Assembly: GCF_024213375.1 (NCBI RefSeq)
Contig: NZ_JANAVJ010000013.1
Span: 1 to 64,000 of the forward strand
Length of the DNA: 64,000 bases
From: Paenibacillus sp. MZ04-78.2
GTDB taxonomy: Bacteria > Bacillota > Bacilli > Paenibacillales > NBRC-103111
Reading direction: 5' to 3'
Shown here: positions 1 to 8,811 of the stretch, in pieces
Numbering within the stretch: position 1 is the stretch's first letter
How the letters are laid out: each line of letters begins with the position of its first letter
Position numbers and translations under genes: made by a program
The notes under the pieces: model-generated
Database searches by the model: none
What the model saw: only the letters and a program-made list of their open reading frames with translations
What the model was told of the DNA's origin: nothing

Positions 1-120
1 AATTTAATAGATTACGAGAATGGAGGACATAACTTATCCCTCGAAAAATCGTGTCTTGACAATGGGGAGCATTACAATCTGCTGTCTTGCGAAAAAAGCT
101 TCCATCGACCAAAAACAAAG

Positions 121-162
121 AACAGCCGGGCAGGAATAACCATCCTATACCGGCTGTTTTTT
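121..162 (+). terminator. Rho-independent terminator
   Basis: An 8-bp stem (ACAGCCGG / CCGGCTGT) with a 20-base loop is followed by six T residues on the plus strand. It would end a transcript entering from the left edge. The opposite strand also has a T-rich tail, so it can also serve the minus-strand gene that ends at 209. Bases 1-120 hold no gene I can support. Confidence 0.75.
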
Positions 163-208
163 CAAATATAAAATATGGATGACAAAGGGGTTGAATCCAC
201 AGATCCAT

Positions 209-492
209 TTAATCGTATAAGGCGGATATCTTATCATAAACTTCAAACGGAATACCTTCATCATAACCCTCTGGGTATAAATCAATGACCTTCGTTCCAA
301 CTGATTTCAACATCAATTCTGGAATAGGACTTTTCACAGGGATTTTCGGATAATCATTTGCGCGTCCTACTTCTGGATGCATTGGATCATACCAAATATC
401 ATAGTCTGAATAAAATCCATCTGTATAGCGCTGTTCCAATAATCTCAATATTTTATTTCCCATTCTTTTTGCTCTAAATCTTCATTTGTCAT
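209..492 (-). pseudogene. Small hypothetical gene, frameshifted near its start
   Basis: The only well-placed ribosome binding site (GGAGG, complement of 501-505) leads to an ATG at 492 encoding MTNEDLEQKEWEIKY, then a stop. One frame over, an open frame continues from about 475 to 209 (RLLEQRYTDGFYSDYD...). Inserting a single G after the TAT codon would give ...EIKYWRLLEQR... and restore one protein of about 95 residues. The ATG at 463 in the second frame has no good ribosome binding site. I do not recognise the family: the product is acidic and rich in Tyr, Asp and Pro, with no membrane segment. Either the gene is freshly broken or one base is missing from the assembly. Confidence 0.55.
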
Positions 493-509
493 CCTAAATT
501 CCTCCGATA

Positions 510-920
510 TTAGCGTTGAACGAGTTTTTTAGTACCTTTACTTTTATGATACGTCAACGCCATTTGAATACAAGGCGTTAATTCTTCAATTGGTAACTCA
601 CTGTTAACTGAAAGTAAAATTGCTCTGTTTTTAGAAAAGTCCAGAGAGTCACCAAATAGTTCTCTCCATTCTTCAACTAAAGTTGTTTGACAATGCACGA
701 AAAGACCTATTTGTGAATCTGAAAAACGATCGATTCGAATAGGTGTACCGAGTTTGGATGAAAAAGTTAATTGTCCCCATTTTAAACTTTCTTGAATAGT
801 CATATCTCCCAAATTATTAGCAACATTCATAATCAATTGTTTGAGTTCGATTAGCTTTTCTTGTTGCAAATCAGTGTAATTATTGTATATTTCAGGTATA
901 TCATAGTTTTTGTTCATCAT
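510..920 (-). CDS. DUF1801 (YdhG-like) domain protein
   Basis: A 136-residue soluble protein whose fold pattern matches the DUF1801/YdhG family: an N-terminal helix with LIELKQLIMNVA, the segment ESLKWGQLTF, then an isolated IGLFVHC strand and a C-terminal basic tail. Members are small single-domain proteins of unknown biochemical role. The ATG at 920 has GGAGGACAATAAAC just upstream; a second Met follows immediately. Base composition is AT-rich, like its left neighbour and unlike the region after 14 kb. Function is not known. Confidence 0.7.
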   Translation of the reverse strand: MMNKNYDIPEIYNNYTDLQQEKLIELKQLIMNVANNLGDMTIQESLKWGQLTFSSKLGTPIRIDRFSDSQIGLFVHCQTTLVEEWRELFGDSLDFSKNRAILLSVNSELPIEELTPCIQMALTYHKSKGTKKLVQR

Positions 921-962
921 GTTTATTGTCCTCCAAGATCACTTAGTTAAACTCTCTTACCC

Positions 963-1255
963 TCATGTTTTATCTAATGCGAGTTTCCTGACATATTTAG
1001 TTACCTTGTTATTCGAATCCAACGAAAAAACAAGGTATTCAATTCTCAACGGATCGATGTCATATCCATAATATAAATCAATTGTGTAATACATTTCATT
1101 CTTTGATACATCTGGCCTCTTCTAATTGGCCTGATTCTCTCAGTTCAATCGATTTTTCCAGTTTTTTCATATTATCAGTCCTTATGCTCTATATCTTGAT
1201 ATGTTATGTATTCGCGAACTTCATAATAAATCCTTTTCCCGCATCGCGGACACAT
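963..1255 (-). pseudogene. Decayed coding stretch: zinc-ribbon, TPR-like and unknown fragments
   Basis: This roughly 400-base gap contains no intact gene but three short minus-strand open fragments that read like protein. 1175-1255 encodes MCPRCGKRIYYEVREYITYQ plus six residues, a CxxC zinc-ribbon-like start. 1096-1170 encodes MKKLEKSIELRESGQLEEAR plus four residues, resembling the first helix pair of small tetratricopeptide proteins. 963-1094 encodes 43 residues beginning MYYTIDLYYGYDIDPLRIEY. They lie in different frames and overlap. I read them as remnants of one or more small genes destroyed by deletions; family names are tentative. Confidence 0.35.
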
Positions 1256-1328
1256 GAAATTCGGCTAACAACTCATGCGGCGGCTTACCTGCTGATTGTC
1301 GGTGCAGAGCAGCCTTCTACATTTCAAC

Positions 1329-1853
1329 TTATTTCTTCACCACATAATGGTGTTGAACAATTTGGCCAAAGCGCTTTGTCTCCGTCAGGGAAAGCTTCAA
1401 TTCCGGATTATCTTCTTTAAACAGAGGTCTCCCTTTACCCAAGATCGTTGGTGTGATCGCGATGATAAACTCATCAACCAATTCTCTTTTTAAGAGGACG
1501 TCAAGAATCTCGGCTCCGCCAACAATCCATATTTTAGAGCCTTCTTGTTCTTTAAGCTTCTCAACGAACCCCGGTACATCTTCGGTTACAAAGGTAACAT
1601 ATGGACTTGGCTCTTTTTCAGAACGTGAGAACACATAGCATTTCTTATCTAAATAGGGAAATTCATCAGCCAATTCAAAGGTATGCTCGTATGTTTTGTT
1701 CCCCATCAATACCGTATCAATCGTCTGAATAAATTCGCTGTAGCCGTTGTCCCCCTCTCCCTCTACCTCATAAAGCCAATCAATCTCTCCGTTTTCCCGA
1801 GCAATATATCCGTCCAAGGTTGTTGCAATGTATAATACGACTGGGCGTTTCAT
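1329..1853 (-). CDS. Dihydrofolate reductase family protein (YyaP/RibD C-terminal type)
   Basis: A 174-residue cytosolic reductase of the RibD C-terminal/DHFR-like fold. The N-terminus MKRPVVLYIATTLDGYIARE with GEIDWLYE, then VLMGNKTYEH, KIWIVGGAEIL (the NADPH-binding GG segment) and ITPTILGKGRPLF are the conserved blocks in order. The length is typical of YyaP/YwjB-like proteins. The physiological substrate is not known; these proteins are not the main folate enzyme. The start at 1853 has an AAGGAGAAGAAGAAT ribosome binding site. It is transcribed away from the YgaP-like gene at 2074, across a 220-base intergenic region. Confidence 0.85.
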   Translation of the reverse strand: MKRPVVLYIATTLDGYIARENGEIDWLYEVEGEGDNGYSEFIQTIDTVLMGNKTYEHTFELADEFPYLDKKCYVFSRSEKEPSPYVTFVTEDVPGFVEKLKEQEGSKIWIVGGAEILDVLLKRELVDEFIIAITPTILGKGRPLFKEDNPELKLSLTETKRFGQIVQHHYVVKK

Positions 1854-2073
1854 ATTCTTCTTCTCCTTCGAAGGTTGAAATTGTTTCTTACAAACCCATC
1901 ATAACATGGAAATATGTCATCTATTGTCATATAGCTGGCGCGTTCGACTGCTACTATCCATTTTTTCCAGTCTCCCCCACGTATGACAATGGTTCATAAC
2001 CAAAACAATAAAGAAGCGGCACTCTTTATATTAACCACAAATGGACTTCAACTTATGGAGGGAGGTATACAAT

Positions 2074-2262
2074 TTGACCTGCAACGTTAGTAAGACGGAA
2101 CAAGCGGTTCGAATGACCGTTGGAGCTGCTATCGTTTTTGCCGGACTGTATTACAGAAGCTGGTGGGGGCTCATCGGATTAGCACCGATCATTACAGGCG
2201 CAACCCGCTATTGTCCGGCGAATGCGGTCCTTGGAATACAAAATTGCAAAGTGAATCAATGA
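2074..2262 (+). CDS. DUF2892 (YgaP-like) small membrane protein
   Basis: A 62-residue inner-membrane protein of the DUF2892 family, the two-helix anchor found alone or fused to rhodanese domains. The protein begins with the family signature N-terminus (TCNVSKTEQAVRMTVGAAIV), followed by a second hydrophobic helix (GLIGLAPIITGATRYCPANAV). I chose the TTG at 2074 because GGAGGGAGGT sits seven bases upstream; the in-frame ATG at 2041 lies before this ribosome binding site and would add atypical residues. The Cys in RYCPANAV is conserved in the family. Role: membrane protein of unknown function, often near sulfur-handling genes, though none is adjacent here. Confidence 0.8.
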   Translation: MTCNVSKTEQAVRMTVGAAIVFAGLYYRSWWGLIGLAPIITGATRYCPANAVLGIQNCKVNQ

Positions 2263-2281
2263 TCCATTCCGATTCAAAAAT

Positions 2282-2314
2282 GAGTCTAAAACCTTCTTGC
2301 CAGGTTTTGGACTC
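2282..2314 (+). terminator. Hairpin after the YgaP-like gene
   Basis: A near-perfect stem (GAGTCTAAAACC / GGTTTTGGACTC, one mismatch) starts 20 bases after the stop codon. The downstream tract is CCCCTTAAAT, not a strong T run, so termination may be partial and could let transcription reach the L,D-transpeptidase gene. Confidence 0.5.
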
Positions 2315-2345
2315 CCCTTAAATATTCACTTTTGGAGACAAAAAA

Positions 2346-3047
2346 ATGCGAAATCTTCATTACCTTCTACTGCGTACCATCACAATTGCTTTGCTGATTT
2401 TGACCATGGCTAATGGAAGGGCTCACTCGGCTCCTGATGATGACCCGCCCTTGCCGATTTTGGCTGACCATGGAATGTATACGATCGAAGTTTACCCTCA
2501 ACGTCATCAACTGGTTGTGTGGGCCTATGGACAGCGATTCAAAACCTATCCCATTGCCGTCGGCAATCCATCCACTCCTACCCCGGTTGGAGAATACCAA
2601 GTTATTTATAAGGGAAAGGATTGGGGGCCTTCTTTTGGCCCGCGTTGGCTTGGTCTAAACGTTCCTTGGGGATATTACGGGATTCACGGGACAAACAAGC
2701 CTTACTCCATTGGGCAGCATCTGAGCCACGGCTGCATCCGCATGCGCAATCGCGATGTCATGGAATTGTATGACATGATTCCGCTCGGTACCGTAGTAAA
2801 AATTCACGGGCACGTGTTGGGTGATTCGAATCATGGACCAAGGGATTTGGCGGAGGGCGACGTCGGAGGTGACGTGCAGCTCATTCAGTCCCGTTTGAAA
2901 AGCGCCGGTTACTTCAATGGCATATGTAACGGCAAGTTCCGCTCCAATACAACCGCGGCCGTAAAACAATTTCAACGCGACCACAGCTTGGCGCCCAGCG
3001 GCGTCGTCTCGGTAAAGATGTATGAAAAGTTGGGATTGTTGGAATAA
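2346..3047 (+). CDS. Secreted L,D-transpeptidase with peptidoglycan-binding domain
   Basis: A 233-residue exported cell-wall enzyme. Residues 1-28 form a signal peptide. The YkuD catalytic domain (about 45-160) contains the active-site block IHGTN...LSHGCIRMRN with the nucleophilic Cys in SHGC. A C-terminal PG_binding_1 domain follows (GDVQLIQSRLKSAGYFNG...). YkuD enzymes form 3-3 cross-links or attach proteins to peptidoglycan in the cell envelope; several Bacillus members act in the spore cortex or late growth. The domain order catalytic-then-binding is common in Paenibacillus. The start has GGAGA seven bases upstream. A small membrane gene follows 40 bases later. Confidence 0.9.
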   Translation: MRNLHYLLLRTITIALLILTMANGRAHSAPDDDPPLPILADHGMYTIEVYPQRHQLVVWAYGQRFKTYPIAVGNPSTPTPVGEYQVIYKGKDWGPSFGPRWLGLNVPWGYYGIHGTNKPYSIGQHLSHGCIRMRNRDVMELYDMIPLGTVVKIHGHVLGDSNHGPRDLAEGDVGGDVQLIQSRLKSAGYFNGICNGKFRSNTTAAVKQFQRDHSLAPSGVVSVKMYEKLGLLE

Positions 3048-3087
3048 CAAAACTTAACCGGGCGCATGATGCATATGGAGATGAATT

Positions 3088-3363
3088 ATGGATACGATTT
3101 GGCCGTACTCCATCCGAACCTTGATAGGTTTTTTTGTACTACTGTTATTTTTTACATATATTACGGGCATTGTTCTGGGAAACATTGCTGGCGAAATGGT
3201 TGTACATAAAGAAGTTAAAGTCATTGCCGGCATCACTGCGATGACCATATGGGCGCTACTGACGATCATGATTGAGCAGTTCCCTGTTCAAGAGCGCTTA
3301 TATCTTCCGACCGAGCTAATTTTTTTGGATAAAAAATTGAACAGACCACATCGATTTTATTAA
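3088..3363 (+). CDS. Shortened YetF/DUF421-like membrane protein
   Basis: A 91-residue membrane protein with a good ribosome binding site (GGAGATGAATT) and an ATG at 3088. The order of features, RTLIGFF helix, TGIVLGNIAGEMVV, KVIAGITAMTIWALL helix, then a charged stretch, matches the N-terminal membrane part of DUF421 (YetF) proteins. Those are usually 150-230 residues, carry an extra helix between the first two blocks and end in two soluble domains. Here the first helix and the GNIAGE block are nearly joined and the soluble part is missing. It is therefore either a remnant or a minimal paralogue. The family assignment is my inference from pattern. Confidence 0.5.
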   Translation: MDTIWPYSIRTLIGFFVLLLFFTYITGIVLGNIAGEMVVHKEVKVIAGITAMTIWALLTIMIEQFPVQERLYLPTELIFLDKKLNRPHRFY

Positions 3364-3365
3364 AA

Positions 3366-3390
3366 AAAGACCGCGAATCTCGCGGTCTTT
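3366..3390 (-). terminator. Terminator shared by DUF421-like gene and yeeI
   Basis: A perfect 11-bp stem (AAAGACCGCGA / TCGCGGTCTTT) with a three-base loop lies between convergent genes. On the minus strand it is followed by seven T residues and ends the yeeI transcript; on the plus strand the T tail is short. Confidence 0.85.
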
Positions 3391-3397
3391 GCAAAGC

Positions 3398-4120
3398 TTA
3401 TTCTTCCGGCATATCCACATTGTGATAAACCTGTTGAACATCCTCCAGGTCTTCGAGCGTATCGACCAATTTCTCGAACTGCGCCAGAGCGTCTCCCGAA
3501 AGCGTCACATCATTTTGCGCCAGCATCGTCTGTTCTGCCACGATAAATTCCGTAATGCCCGCCTGCTTGAACGCGGATTGTACGGCATGAAACTGATCCG
3601 GTTCGGCATAGACGATAACCGAATCCTCTTCCTCTGCAATATCCCGAACGTCTACATCGGCCTCCATCAATAGCTCCAAAACTTCGTCGGATGTTTTCCC
3701 CTCGACTCCAAAGACGGCCGTCGGACTGAACATATACGTTACAGAACCGCTGACTCCCATGCTTCCGCCGCTTTTATTGAAAGCCGACCGTACGTCCGCG
3801 GCCGTACGGTTTACGTTATTGGTGAGCGTATCGACAATGATCATGGCGCCGCTCGGACCGAACCCCTCATAACGGAGCTCCGTATAGCTCTCTTCCGAGT
3901 TTCCTTTCGCCTTCTCAAGCGCGCGGTCGATGATCGCTTTCGGCACATTGTATGTTTTGGCTCGTTCGAGCACGAATTTTAAAGCTTGATTGGATTCCGG
4001 ATCAGGTTCGCCCTTCTTCGCCGCGACATAAATCTCAACTCCGAACTTCGCATAGATCCGACTCGTGCTGGCATCCTTCGATGCTTTTTTCTCTTTAATG
4101 TTGTTCCACTTACGTCCCAT
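3398..4120 (-). CDS. yeeI: YebC/PmpR-family protein, YeeI type
   Basis: A 240-residue cytosolic protein of the YebC/PmpR family, assigned to the YeeI branch by its N-terminus [20 protein letters not shown] instead of the MAGHSKW start of the YrbC branch. Conserved blocks present include [20 protein letters not shown], the [17 protein letters not shown] loop and the C-terminal [17 protein letters not shown]. YebC-family members have been described as DNA-binding regulators and more recently as ribosome-associated factors that relieve stalling at proline runs. The frame is open upstream, but the Met at 4120 matches the family start. It is monocistronic with its own terminator. Confidence 0.9.
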   Translation of the reverse strand: MGRKWNNIKEKKASKDASTSRIYAKFGVEIYVAAKKGEPDPESNQALKFVLERAKTYNVPKAIIDRALEKAKGNSEESYTELRYEGFGPSGAMIIVDTLTNNVNRTAADVRSAFNKSGGSMGVSGSVTYMFSPTAVFGVEGKTSDEVLELLMEADVDVRDIAEEEDSVIVYAEPDQFHAVQSAFKQAGITEFIVAEQTMLAQNDVTLSGDALAQFEKLVDTLEDLEDVQQVYHNVDMPEE

Positions 4121-4404
4121 ACTGGTACCTGCCTTCGCATTCTTATTTTTTATTCTTACCCTATTATATTGAATAAAGCGGTATTTGGACAAGTCAGCAT
4201 TGCATGAAAACGCGCGTACGCTCAGCCCCTCAATCCTGTCGAGCTTGGTGCTTTTCCTTACTCTAAGAGCAACGAATGATCTTTAAGTTTGGATGCTGGA
4301 TATGCCTACCAACCATTCTTCTATCTATGATACAATATATACCGGAGTTAGTAGCAAACGCTAAGACCCATAAAAGATAAAAATAGATAAGGAAGTGTGT
4401 ATTT

Positions 4405-5343
4405 GTGAGTATGGAAAAGGTGTTTAAAACATTTCTGTTTGATGTAACGGAAGAACCAAAAAGTATTTATCCTTACGCTCCTGTTTACAAGGTGGACCAA
4501 GGTGATGAGTCTTACATTGTTAAACATACGGCTTCACCTATTGAAGAAGCAATGAAGGTTGCAAATTTCGTTGGGAGATTGCATAAACTTGGTGTTCCTA
4601 TTGTGGCTCCGGTTCCAATGAGTGTTGACAATCCTCAACAAGTAGATGAAACAGTATGGGTCGTTTATCCGTTTATTAAGGGCAAGTCCTATACAGGGAA
4701 AGATGAGGAAATTTATGAGGCTGGTAAGTTGCTTGGTCGCATTCATTCCTTATCATCGAAGAATAATGAAGAAGGTCTGGATATCTATGATGAGTTTGAA
4801 CTAGAGGAAGAAGAAATATTGGAGGATTTGGAAAAAATAATAGGTTATGCTGAAAATAGGGGAATTCCACTGGATGACGGTCATTTAAGTGAACAAATGC
4901 TCAAAATTATTGAACAGCAGGAGACCTTAAAGGCTTTGGAATTACCATCAGTGGCTACACCCTATGATTATAAGGCAGATAATCTAATTTATAATGACTC
5001 TGCAAAGCCGTATCTCATTGACCCGGATAACGCTACCTTTTTACCAAGAATCTATGATTTAGCACTGGCATTGCTTCTTTTCCACAATGCATTGGATACA
5101 GCCCCTGACCGTATATTTGATATCAACCAATGGTCCTTGTTTAAAAAGGGATATTTTGAGTTTGTGGAGATTACAGATATTGAAAGAACACATTGGCAAG
5201 ACGTTGTAAAACATATTTTCTTGGATGAAGTAATCTGGTTGCTGGCTGACTTTGAAGAAGGTTGGGATGATCAAAGGCAAGTCAACTTTTTCAATTCTCT
5301 ATTATCACTACTCAACGATATGGAATCCTACGATTTAAAATAA
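4405..5343 (+). CDS. Aminoglycoside-phosphotransferase-fold protein
   Basis: A 312-residue protein with the aminoglycoside phosphotransferase/choline kinase fold. YIVKHTA carries the ATP-binding Lys, VVYPFIKGKSY is the hinge, and LIDPDNATF provides the metal-binding Asp. The usual catalytic HGDLxxxN is altered to YDYKADNLIY, which keeps the Asp and Asn but replaces His-Gly with Tyr. It may be a small-molecule kinase related to spectinomycin-phosphotransferase-like proteins; the substrate is unknown and resistance cannot be inferred. The GTG start at 4405 follows AAGGAAG; an ATG two codons later is an alternative. AT-rich compared with the CYP102 gene that follows it. Confidence 0.75.
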   Translation: MSMEKVFKTFLFDVTEEPKSIYPYAPVYKVDQGDESYIVKHTASPIEEAMKVANFVGRLHKLGVPIVAPVPMSVDNPQQVDETVWVVYPFIKGKSYTGKDEEIYEAGKLLGRIHSLSSKNNEEGLDIYDEFELEEEEILEDLEKIIGYAENRGIPLDDGHLSEQMLKIIEQQETLKALELPSVATPYDYKADNLIYNDSAKPYLIDPDNATFLPRIYDLALALLLFHNALDTAPDRIFDINQWSLFKKGYFEFVEITDIERTHWQDVVKHIFLDEVIWLLADFEEGWDDQRQVNFFNSLLSLLNDMESYDLK

Positions 5344-5362
5344 CGGATTCAAGGAAAATCGG

Positions 5363-5403
5363 CCACCCTTGGCTAATGATATGTTGGCCTTGGGTGGTTT
5401 TCA
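5363..5403 (+). terminator. Terminator after the phosphotransferase gene
   Basis: Stem CCACCC/GGGTGG, extended through TTGGC/GGCCTT, followed by TTTT. It sits between convergent genes, 20 bases after the plus-strand stop codon. Confidence 0.65.
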
Positions 5404-5423
5404 TGCGACTTTTATGACAAAAT

Positions 5424-8400
5424 TTATATCCCTGCCCAGACATCTTTGGCATAGCTGCCATTCGACTGAAGCTGTTCCAGCCATCGTTCTGCATCTTGCT
5501 TATCGACCCCGTGGACGGTCTGATAAGCCTTCTGCAGCTCGTTTTCGACATCGGGCGCCATTTTACTGCCGTCTCCACACACGTAAAGCCGTCCGCCAGC
5601 GTCAAGAATGCGGATTAACTCCGTTGCATACTTCGCCATCAAATGCTGTACGTATGTTTTAGGCACGCCTTCCTCACGGGAAAAAGCCGTATGAAGCGTA
5701 ACCACGCCGTCTCTTTCATATTGTTCCAGCTCTTCGCGGTAAATATAATCCGCTTCGTTCCTGCAGCCGTAATAAAGATGGGCTTCGCCCAGCGATTGTC
5801 CCGCCTGCTTCATCTGCGCTCGTGCCTGCAAGAATCCGCGGAACGGCGCTACCCCCGTCCCCGGCCCTACCATAATCACGGGGGTCTGCGGATCTTCGGG
5901 GAGCTGGAAGCCGGATTCCGGCGTGCGAACGAACATGACGATGTCCTCTCCCGCCTGACGCTCCGCCAAATAATTCGAGGCGACGCCGACATATTCCCCT
6001 TGTCCGCTCCAAGCCTGACTGCGGACAACACCTACCGTAATGCTGGCCCGGTCCGCGTTCATCCGGGGGGAACTGGATATCGAATAATATCTTGGTTTGA
6101 GCGGAGGCAACAGCTCCAAAAACTTCGTAAACGGAATTTCGCAGGCTTCGTATTTTTCAACAAGATCAAGCATCGTGATCCGTTTCTTTAATATCTGCTC
6201 TTCGTAAGTCCCCTCTTCTAACAAAGCTTCCAATTCGCGCTTATGCGGAGGACAAACCGTAAAAGCGGCAACCTCGCGGATTTGGGCTCGCGTTGCAGCC
6301 TCCTGCAACTCCACCGTATGGCTAAGCAGGTCGAACAGCGATACAGGCAGATCCAAAGGCAGATGGGATGCGCTGACTCCGCTTGCCGTCAAAATTACTT
6401 GCTCTTTCTCATTCAAGCCAAACCGTCGCAAAATGCGCCCGACATTCTCTTTTTTGTTGCTTGGAAAGACGCCAAGGTGATCGCCCTCTTGATACGTAAC
6501 CCCCTCCGGCAATTCGATCTCGATATGCCGCGTGCTGCGTCTGCTACCGGACTGCTGAAGCTCGCGGTTGTCCGCCACTGTCGCGTGAACCGCATCGTAC
6601 GATTGAGCGAGAGGTGTCTCTGCCAAACCGCTGACAAACTGAATGTTCAGGGTGCTCCGTTCTTTTTCCGCATTTTCGTTCAGCTTTAGATCGAACGTCT
6701 TCATCGCATCGGTCCACATTTGACTTTTCCATGCTTCAAACTGCTTTTCGAAGTCGCTACTCGCATCAGCCTCACCGCGAAGGGAAAACCTTGTCGCTCC
6801 TTTTGCGGAGAGCTGTTCGTCGATGAATCGCGGCACCTCCTGATACGTCGAGGCCCAGTTGTGATCCCCGCAGCCAAATACGGAATACTGCACCCCGCTA
6901 AGCTCGCCCGCTTCGACCTGCTCCAGCCATTGAACGAACTGTCGCGCATTGCCTGGCGGTTTCCCGTTATAAGAAGCGGTGACGATAATTAAAGCGCCTT
7001 CCTTTGGCAAATGGCCCAACCGATCGTTCAATGCCGCCGCTTCGCTTCGGATGCCGTGCAGACGGGCAAGGTCCACCAGTTCTTTGGCGATGCGCTCTGC
7101 CGTTCCCATATTCGAGCCATAAAGCACGAGCAGCGGTCTGTTGTTCACTCCGAGGACGGAAGCTTGCTGCGCTTGTTTTTCAGGGCTGGGAGCTTGGGCA
7201 AGGCCTTCTCCCGATTTGTTTGAATACGCAGCGGATATTTTCTTATCTCGCAATTGAACCCGAATTTTGAAGTCGTCCGGCTTCAGCGTCAGCGTTTGTT
7301 TGACTTTCAACTGGTAGTTCAAGTGATCAAGCAATTGAAATTGCTGAAGGATCATCCCGAGCACCAAAGTCGCTTCGTGAAGCGCAAACTGCATGCCGAT
7401 ACAGGCTCGTTGCCCGTTCCCGAACGGTTTATACGCATGGTTCGGCACTTGGGCAGAGTCTTCAAACCGTTCCGGCCGGAATTGTTCCGCATCGTCCCCC
7501 CATACCCCTTTATCCCGGTGCAGTTTGGGCAAAACAATCGAAACGGCTTCCCCTTTTTTAATGGGATACTTTCCTCCAATAATAGTGTCTTCCTTGGCAA
7601 ACAGGCTAAATTGAGGAGCGGTCGGCCATAAACGCAAAGACTCATTTAAAATCATTCGGATATATTTCAGCTTCAGAACTTGTTCGTACGTGGGCGTTGC
7701 GCCTGTTAGCACTTCATCCACTTCGGCGTAAGCCTTTTTTAATACGTCCGGGTGCTTTAATAAAAAGTAAATCGTAAATGACAACAGTCCGCTTGTGGTT
7801 TCATGACCGGCGATCAGGAACGTGATAATTTGGTATCGAATATTTTGATCATCCAGCGGTTGACCGCTCTCGGGATCTTTGGCGGTCAGCATTCGGGCAA
7901 GCAAATCGGTTTCTCCCTGGTCCCCTCTTGCTTTGCGCTCGGCGATGATTTTATCGACCAAGGCGAACATCGATTGAATATCTTGCTCGTACTGGCGTTT
8001 GGTTTTCACCATCAGCATGTTTTGAATCGGCAGCCTGTTGCCGTAATGCATCGCTTCATCCAGCGATTGAACCATGCTGACAATAAAAGGATTGGGCGTT
8101 TCTCTATAGTAGCTGTTGAAACGATAGTTAAATCCGCACAAGCCAATGGTGTCCAGCGTCAGCCGTGTCATATCGTCCGGCACGTCGATGCTTTCGTCCG
8201 GATTGAGGCGCGCCCATTTTTGGACGAGCTGCACCGCGATATCCACCATCATGTCATGGTAGCCCTTCATGGCTTGAAGGCTAAAGGAAGGCATCAGAAT
8301 CGCATGCGCCTTTTTCCAATTCGGCTCTTCCGTCAGACTGGTGAATAGTCCGTCTCCAGCAAAATCCCGTACTTTAAGCAAATGACCTATCGCTTTGTCA

Positions 8401-8606
8401 AAACGCGATTCGTCGCATACATCGGCTACCAAGTCAGGTCCCGAGATGATATAAACGGATCTTCCCAATGCCTCGAAACGGAAAATAGGACCGTACTCGT
8501 CCGCAAGTTTACAGAAAGATAACGTAGGCGAATCCTTATCGATCAAGGGGATATTCCCTAGAACGCCATAGGTTTTGGGCTGGGGGATCGGCATCAGATT
8601 TTCCAT
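5424..8606 (-). CDS. Self-sufficient cytochrome P450-reductase fusion (CYP102 family)
   Basis: A 1060-residue fusion like P450 BM3, CypB and CypD, predicted to hydroxylate medium/long-chain fatty acids at subterminal positions using NADPH. The P450 domain (1-460) has the I-helix AGHETTS and heme loop [10 protein letters not shown] with the Cys ligand; the Phe of GDGLFTS, equivalent to BM3 Phe87, is kept but the next-block Trp is Leu (GLFTSLT). A flavodoxin FMN domain ([16 protein letters not shown]) and an FAD/NADPH domain ([22 protein letters not shown]) follow. The start at 8606 matches the family and has GGGAGGATT upstream; the frame is open 14 codons further. The LysR gene at 8812 is divergent. 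Confidence 0.93.
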   Translation of the reverse strand: MENLMPIPQPKTYGVLGNIPLIDKDSPTLSFCKLADEYGPIFRFEALGRSVYIISGPDLVADVCDESRFDKAIGHLLKVRDFAGDGLFTSLTEEPNWKKAHAILMPSFSLQAMKGYHDMMVDIAVQLVQKWARLNPDESIDVPDDMTRLTLDTIGLCGFNYRFNSYYRETPNPFIVSMVQSLDEAMHYGNRLPIQNMLMVKTKRQYEQDIQSMFALVDKIIAERKARGDQGETDLLARMLTAKDPESGQPLDDQNIRYQIITFLIAGHETTSGLLSFTIYFLLKHPDVLKKAYAEVDEVLTGATPTYEQVLKLKYIRMILNESLRLWPTAPQFSLFAKEDTIIGGKYPIKKGEAVSIVLPKLHRDKGVWGDDAEQFRPERFEDSAQVPNHAYKPFGNGQRACIGMQFALHEATLVLGMILQQFQLLDHLNYQLKVKQTLTLKPDDFKIRVQLRDKKISAAYSNKSGEGLAQAPSPEKQAQQASVLGVNNRPLLVLYGSNMGTAERIAKELVDLARLHGIRSEAAALNDRLGHLPKEGALIIVTASYNGKPPGNARQFVQWLEQVEAGELSGVQYSVFGCGDHNWASTYQEVPRFIDEQLSAKGATRFSLRGEADASSDFEKQFEAWKSQMWTDAMKTFDLKLNENAEKERSTLNIQFVSGLAETPLAQSYDAVHATVADNRELQQSGSRRSTRHIEIELPEGVTYQEGDHLGVFPSNKKENVGRILRRFGLNEKEQVILTASGVSASHLPLDLPVSLFDLLSHTVELQEAATRAQIREVAAFTVCPPHKRELEALLEEGTYEEQILKKRITMLDLVEKYEACEIPFTKFLELLPPLKPRYYSISSSPRMNADRASITVGVVRSQAWSGQGEYVGVASNYLAERQAGEDIVMFVRTPESGFQLPEDPQTPVIMVGPGTGVAPFRGFLQARAQMKQAGQSLGEAHLYYGCRNEADYIYREELEQYERDGVVTLHTAFSREEGVPKTYVQHLMAKYATELIRILDAGGRLYVCGDGSKMAPDVENELQKAYQTVHGVDKQDAERWLEQLQSNGSYAKDVWAGI

Positions 8607-8774
8607 AAAGAATCCTCCCTTTTTTAGAGTTAACCGGTACGCTGCCATCTCTTACGAAGCTAATTTCCCCAACAACGGTAACAAAAATTACCCAAACCTT
8701 CGAAAACTTTTTCGAAAGCATGGGTTTATTTTAACCGCGGCGATCCATAATATCCAATGTATAATTGAACATGA

Positions 8775-8798
8775 ATTCATTACATCAACATAATGAAT
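8775..8798. promoter_or_regulatory. Inverted repeat between CYP102 and LysR genes, probable operator
   Basis: A perfect 8-8-8 inverted repeat (ATTCATTA, 8-base spacer, TAATGAAT) lies just before the LysR GTG start and overlaps an upstream in-frame ATG. Symmetry, AT-richness and position between divergent genes fit a LysR binding box controlling the regulator and perhaps the P450 gene. A 10-bp palindrome (8771-8780) overlaps its left arm. Inference from sequence only. Confidence 0.5.
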
Positions 8799-8811
8799 GG
8801 AGTCAGGAAAC

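Noticed and set aside
1-170. Open frame of about 56 codons on the plus strand from the left edge
   Set aside because: It runs straight through the terminator stem and T run, which a real gene end would precede; no recognisable protein pattern.
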